Source: Curtobacterium poinsettiae (GTDB taxonomy: Bacteria > Actinomycetota > Actinomycetes > Actinomycetales > Microbacteriaceae). From it: a stretch of DNA of 64,000 nucleotides. The translations under genes were made by a program, and so were the position numbers. How positions within the stretch are numbered: position 1 is the first letter of the stretch; the number at the start of each line of letters is the position of its first letter. Below the pieces are notes generated by a model. It was not told the origin of the DNA. It did not search any database and saw nothing but the letters and a program-made list of their open reading frames with translations. The stretch is taken from positions 3,224,001 to 3,288,000 of the forward strand of contig NZ_CP106879.1 of NCBI RefSeq assembly GCF_025677645.1, given 5' to 3'. Positions 61,122 to 64,000 of this stretch are shown one piece after another.

Positions 61122-61520
61122 GTGACCAGGCACCGGACGAACACCCGACGAGCGATCGTCGTGACCGTTCTGATCCTGGGTGCCGCGGCCGTCCTGTTCA
61201 TCGGACTGCGCGCCGCACTGCTGTTCGCGGGGGCGACGGAAGGCGACGTGCCGACGTCGTCGTCGATTCCCCTGCCTGCCGGGAGCAAGGTGGTCCACGA
61301 GGACAAGGAGTGCGCATCCGGTGGATGCTGGTCGGTCGTGTCCGTGCAGCCACCGACGGGGGTGAGCCCGTCCGAACTGTCGACGGCGTTGGGCACCGAG
61401 CCGCTCGCGAGACGGCCTGGCACGCTGTGGGATCCCCGCGTCGTCAACCTGACCTCGAAGGTCCAGGGGGAGCTCCTCGTGGTCCGCGCGGACTACTGGT
61501 CCCGCGAAGCCCCGCCCTGA
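61122..61520 (+). CDS. Hypothetical membrane-anchored exported protein
   Basis: The 132-aa protein has one N-terminal membrane segment (IVVTVLILGAAAVLFIGLRA) after a basic start, which predicts an N-in, C-out anchor. The external part has two cysteines close together (KECASGGCWSVVSV) that may form a disulfide. No family is recognised. It starts with GTG at 61122 and appears leaderless. It is convergent with the aldo/keto reductase gene, 12 bp apart. Confidence 0.7.
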   Translation: MTRHRTNTRRAIVVTVLILGAAAVLFIGLRAALLFAGATEGDVPTSSSIPLPAGSKVVHEDKECASGGCWSVVSVQPPTGVSPSELSTALGTEPLARRPGTLWDPRVVNLTSKVQGELLVVRADYWSREAPP

Positions 61521-61532
61521 CTCGCGTCCGGG

Positions 61533-62516
61533 TCAGCCGCGGTCGCGTGCCATTCCTGCTTCGGTGTTGCGAGTGCCGACAGCCACGCCGTGCGGGGAGG
61601 CAGCTTCGATGCGTTCGAGGTCGCTCGTGGTGAGCACCACGTCAGCAGCGGCGACGTTCTCCTCGACCCGGGACGCTCTGGTCGTGCCCGGGATCGGAAC
61701 GGTGCCGGCTTGGATCAGCCACGCCAGCGCGAGCTGCGCGGTCGTGACGCCCTTCTCGTCAGCGATGACCTTCAGCGCCTCGACGACGCGCAGGTTCGCG
61801 TCGATCGCTTCGTCGGAGAACCGTGGAAGGTTCCGCCGGGCGTCACCCACGGGAAGGTCGTCCTTGCGGGTGACGGTGCCGGAGAGGAACCCACGGCCGA
61901 GCGGCGAGAAGGGCACGAATCCGATGCCGAGCTCCGACGCTGTGTCGAGGACACCATTGTGTTCGGCGTCACGCTCGAACAGGCTGTACTCGGATTGGAT
62001 CGCCGTGATCGGGAACGTCGCGTGCGCACGGCGCAGGGTCTCGGCCGAGGTCTCGGAGACCCCGATGAAGCGTGCCTTGCCGGCGGTGACGGCTTCAGCC
62101 ATCGCGCCGACCGTGTCCTCGATCGGCACGTTCGGGTCGGTCCGGTGGAGGTACCAGAGGTCGACGTGGTCGGTACCGAGGTGACGGAGGGACCGGTCGA
62201 TCGCGCGGCGCGCGTGCTCCGGGGAGCCGTCGAGTCCGATCGGGACACCGTCGTCAGTGAAGTCGGTCGCGAACTTCGATGCAACGGCCACACGGTCCCG
62301 ATCCCCGCCGAGCACGCGGCCGAGGAGCTTCTCGTTCTCGAACGGCCCGTATGCCTCGGCAGTGTCGAACAGGGTGATCCCGAGGTCGAGGGCGCGACGG
62401 ATCGTCGTGACGGAGCCGGCTTCGGTTGCACCGCCGTAGAAGGCGCTCATACCCATGCATCCGAGCCCGAGCGCGGAGGTGACGAGGCCCTGGGAGCCGA
62501 GAGGGATCTGCTGCAT
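61533..62516 (-). CDS. Aldo/keto reductase
   Basis: The 327-aa TIM-barrel enzyme has the AKR13-like layout. GITLFDTAEAYGPFENEKLL carries the catalytic Asp and Tyr, VASKF the Lys, and VDLWYLHRTDP the His; IPGTTRASRVEENVAAADV is the NADPH-binding end. It reduces aldehydes or ketones with NADPH. The start is ATG at 62516. Its promoter has the stretched 19-bp spacer and central palindrome recognised by MerR activators, and a merR gene is divergent, so it is probably induced by reactive aldehydes or oxidants. Confidence 0.92.
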   Translation of the reverse strand: MQQIPLGSQGLVTSALGLGCMGMSAFYGGATEAGSVTTIRRALDLGITLFDTAEAYGPFENEKLLGRVLGGDRDRVAVASKFATDFTDDGVPIGLDGSPEHARRAIDRSLRHLGTDHVDLWYLHRTDPNVPIEDTVGAMAEAVTAGKARFIGVSETSAETLRRAHATFPITAIQSEYSLFERDAEHNGVLDTASELGIGFVPFSPLGRGFLSGTVTRKDDLPVGDARRNLPRFSDEAIDANLRVVEALKVIADEKGVTTAQLALAWLIQAGTVPIPGTTRASRVEENVAAADVVLTTSDLERIEAASPHGVAVGTRNTEAGMARDRG

Positions 62517-62558
62517 GCGTGTTCTCCGTTCGTCGCCGGGAGCACCCGGACGATGACG

Positions 62559-62589
62559 ACCCTCCACCCTGGTGTGCACACCATGTCAA
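62559..62589 (-). promoter_or_regulatory. MerR-type promoter of the aldo/keto reductase gene
   Basis: On the minus strand: -35 TTGACA (62589-62584), 19-bp spacer containing the perfect repeat TGGTGTGCACACCA (62570-62583), and -10 GAGGGT (62564-62559). The overlong spacer with a palindrome is the hallmark of MerR activation by DNA distortion. Confidence 0.8.
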
Positions 62590-62605
62590 GTGGGAGACTC
62601 GACTC

Positions 62606-63013
62606 ATGCTGCTGCCCGAGGTCCACGTCGATGAACCGGTCACGATCAGCGCTGCGGCTGAGCTGCTCGGCATCACGGTCGACACGATCCGCTACTACGA
62701 GAAGGAAGGGATCGCGCCGGCACCAGAGCGCGGCGCGGATGGGTGGCGGCGGTACGACACGGCCGCGCTGAGTTGGCTCGCTGGGACCGTGATGCTCCGC
62801 GGCACCGGGATGAGCGTGCGGGAGATGCGGGAGTACGCGGCCGCGTACCGGGCCGGCGCTGACGACGCCGCACGGCTCGCGCTCCTCGAGCAGCACCATG
62901 CGACCGTCCTCGCCCGGCAAGCCGAGGTGCAGCGACACCTCGCGGCGCTCGAACGGAAGATCGCGGCGTACCGCGCGACCATGGCCGCGACCGGTGCCCG
63001 ATCGGTGGCATGA
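62606..63013 (+). CDS. MerR-family transcriptional regulator
   Basis: The 135-aa regulator has the MerR winged helix (TISAAAELLGITVDTIRYYE, then KEGIAPAPERGADGWRRY) and a dimerisation helix (ALLEQHHATVLARQAEVQRH). There is no metal-binding Cys pair at the C-terminus, so it belongs to the group that senses aldehydes, oxidants or drugs. It is divergent from the aldo/keto reductase gene whose promoter carries the MerR operator. The start is ATG at 62606 with GGGAG upstream. Confidence 0.9.
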   Translation: MLLPEVHVDEPVTISAAAELLGITVDTIRYYEKEGIAPAPERGADGWRRYDTAALSWLAGTVMLRGTGMSVREMREYAAAYRAGADDAARLALLEQHHATVLARQAEVQRHLAALERKIAAYRATMAATGARSVA

Positions 63014-63287
63014 CCTTCCTTCCCGGTCGACCATCGTCGATCGGACGCTCCCTGATCGATCGCGCTACGGGACCGGTCGCTGCACGATCGAGCTGTCTCC
63101 TCCGTTGCGTCGGACTTCCGCCAGGGGTCGAAATCGAGGTGTCCGGGCACATCGAGGTCGCCGAGCGTCCTCCGCGCTGCTTCGTCCTGGGGCAGTTCGG
63201 GCACGGCCGGGCCGTCGGCCCAGCCGTGGTGCAACAGGCTCGATCAGATGAGCTGCCCATCCGTCCCGAGGTCACATCGACGGCGCG
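63014..63287. other. 274-bp gap with a possible gene remnant
   Basis: No intact gene is seen. On the minus strand, about 50 codons from 63240 leftward read LLHHGWADGPAVPELPQDEA and HLDFDPWRKSD with GC-rich third positions, then codon use decays and the frame runs into merR. The frame is preceded by a stop codon at once. It may be the remains of a gene. Confidence 0.3.
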
Positions 63288-63605
63288 TCAGCCTTCCCAG
63301 GGCCAGTACGTCTGGCAGGTCTCGGGGCCGCCGTTCGTCGACACGCAGACCTGGGTCGGACCCCAGAGCGAGAAGGCGACGAATGCGACCTGCAGCACCA
63401 ACATGCTCAGGCCGACGATGAACAGGGCACGGACGCGGCGACGGTCATTCCGGACGCCGGTCAGCAGCGAGCCGAACGCGGCGAGCAGCCCGCCGGCCGG
63501 GACCACGAGTCCGAGGACGACGGTCACGGTCATCAGGAGGGCGAATTCGCCTCGGGTCGCGCCGAAGCGTCGCCCGGCGTGCAGTGCAGTCACGGTGGCG
63601 AGCAT
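63288..63605 (-). CDS. Small membrane protein
   Basis: The 105-aa protein has two membrane segments (FALLMTVTVVLGLVVPAGGL; ALFIVGLSMLVLQVAFVAFS) joined by a basic loop (NDRRRVRA), and an external C-terminus with two cysteines (QVCVSTNGGPETCQTYWPWE) likely to be disulfide-linked. The family is not recognised; it resembles general DUF4190-type small membrane proteins in layout only. The ATG at 63605 has no clear ribosome binding site. It lies 51 bp downstream of another small membrane protein gene on the same strand. Confidence 0.65.
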   Translation of the reverse strand: MLATVTALHAGRRFGATRGEFALLMTVTVVLGLVVPAGGLLAAFGSLLTGVRNDRRRVRALFIVGLSMLVLQVAFVAFSLWGPTQVCVSTNGGPETCQTYWPWEG

Positions 63606-63656
63606 ATTGGCCCGCGGAGCACGCGGATGCTCCCCTTCCGGGCCGACGACCGCGAC

Positions 63657-64000
63657 TCAGCCGTCGCTGCGCTCCCGACGACGCACCTGCAGGGTGCCGA
63701 TCCCCTGCACGATGCAGAGGACGCCGCTCGCGACGACGACGACCCCGGTCACGACCCGGCCGACGGAGAACCCGCCGAACAGCAGCGGCGCGACCGCGAC
63801 ACCGATGAAGATCGCCCCCATCACGATGACGACGACCGGGTTCTGGGCGACGAAGAACCGGCGGCCACCGTTGGCCTCGGCGATCGCCCGGTCCCGGGCA
63901 CGAGGGACGGCGTCCGGTGACCGACCCGCGCGGCGGTCTGCACGCCGTCGCCGACCGCGCAGGACCAACCACACCGCTGCGCCGATGACGACGGCCGCTC
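63657..64000 (-). CDS. Small membrane protein, 5' end outside the window
   Basis: The frame stays open to the right edge: the bases beyond a GTG at 63974 continue as AAVVIGAAVWLVLRG, half of a membrane helix, so the true start lies outside. The visible part has a basic loop (RGRRRRADRRAGRSP), then two more membrane segments (NPVVVIVMGAIFIGVAVAPL; VVTGVVVVASGVLCIVQGIG). No family is recognised. Confidence 0.65.
   Translation of the reverse strand, partial: AAVVIGAAVWLVLRGRRRRADRRAGRSPDAVPRARDRAIAEANGGRRFFVAQNPVVVIVMGAIFIGVAVAPLLFGGFSVGRVVTGVVVVASGVLCIVQGIGTLQVRRRERSDG

Overview
The window is a chromosomal segment of a high-GC Gram-positive actinobacterium. The sequence resembles Microbacteriaceae, most likely Curtobacterium or a close relative; this is inferred from gene content and codon use, since no rRNA is present. 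Supporting signs are very GC-rich third codon positions, frequent GTG starts, many 4-bp ATGA/GTGA start-stop overlaps, SufU-type Fe-S assembly, a LolA-like protein beside an ABC transporter, and many genes that appear to be leaderless (a TANNNT -10 box 6-8 nt before the start codon, with no ribosome binding site). No rRNA, tRNA, CRISPR array, transposase or prophage gene was seen.

Layout. 1-9.9 kb: a mosaic of small regulator/enzyme pairs (SGNH hydrolase fragment, acetyltransferases, flavin monooxygenase, MarR with a VOC protein, a P-loop kinase, TetR with a quinone oxidoreductase), then sufS-sufU and an antitoxin-like small protein. 9.9-18.9 kb: chloride channel, GH36 alpha-galactosidase, CorA, TspO-like protein, alanine dehydrogenase, AraC and SorC regulators. 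19-22.9 kb: glpD divergent from the SorC regulator, a histidine phosphatase, and a divergent pair made of a cysteine-free ribosomal protein L36 and a CobW-like protein without GTPase motifs, around a Zur-like box. 23-32.3 kb: MHS-family transporter, DinB-like protein, a second SorC regulator with an RpiB-type isomerase, a LolA-like/ABC export operon, an oxidoreductase and a phosphoesterase.

32.3-49.0 kb is an L-rhamnose catabolic island: mutarotase and MFS permease, two LacI regulators, a CUT1-type ABC importer without its ATPase, a GH78 alpha-L-rhamnosidase, L-rhamnose isomerase, a bifunctional aldolase/lactaldehyde dehydrogenase, rhamnulokinase and an FMN L-lactate dehydrogenase. Together they can hydrolyse rhamnosides, import rhamnose, and convert it to dihydroxyacetone phosphate plus lactate and then pyruvate. 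Related LacI-type operators lie at the start sites of its three transcription units, which makes it a coherent local regulon.

49.3-64 kb: secreted GH16 glycanase, a Cys-rich small protein, a flavin-reductase-like protein, a drug-efflux MFS with an esterase, a TetR/FAD-monooxygenase cassette, a secreted SGNH hydrolase, ArsR with an MFS exporter, MerR with an aldo/keto reductase, and small membrane proteins up to the right edge.

Intergenic DNA is unusually structured. Three near-identical perfect palindromes of 40-50 bp occur only between convergent genes. A related 16-mer family sits in other gaps. Two further dispersed repeat families surround the LacI genes. Short tandem repeats run up to two stop codons. 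The most interesting signals are the Zur/L36/pseudo-CobW divergon, the palindrome families, the shared leaderless promoter architecture, and the operator sets that can be read directly from the DNA.
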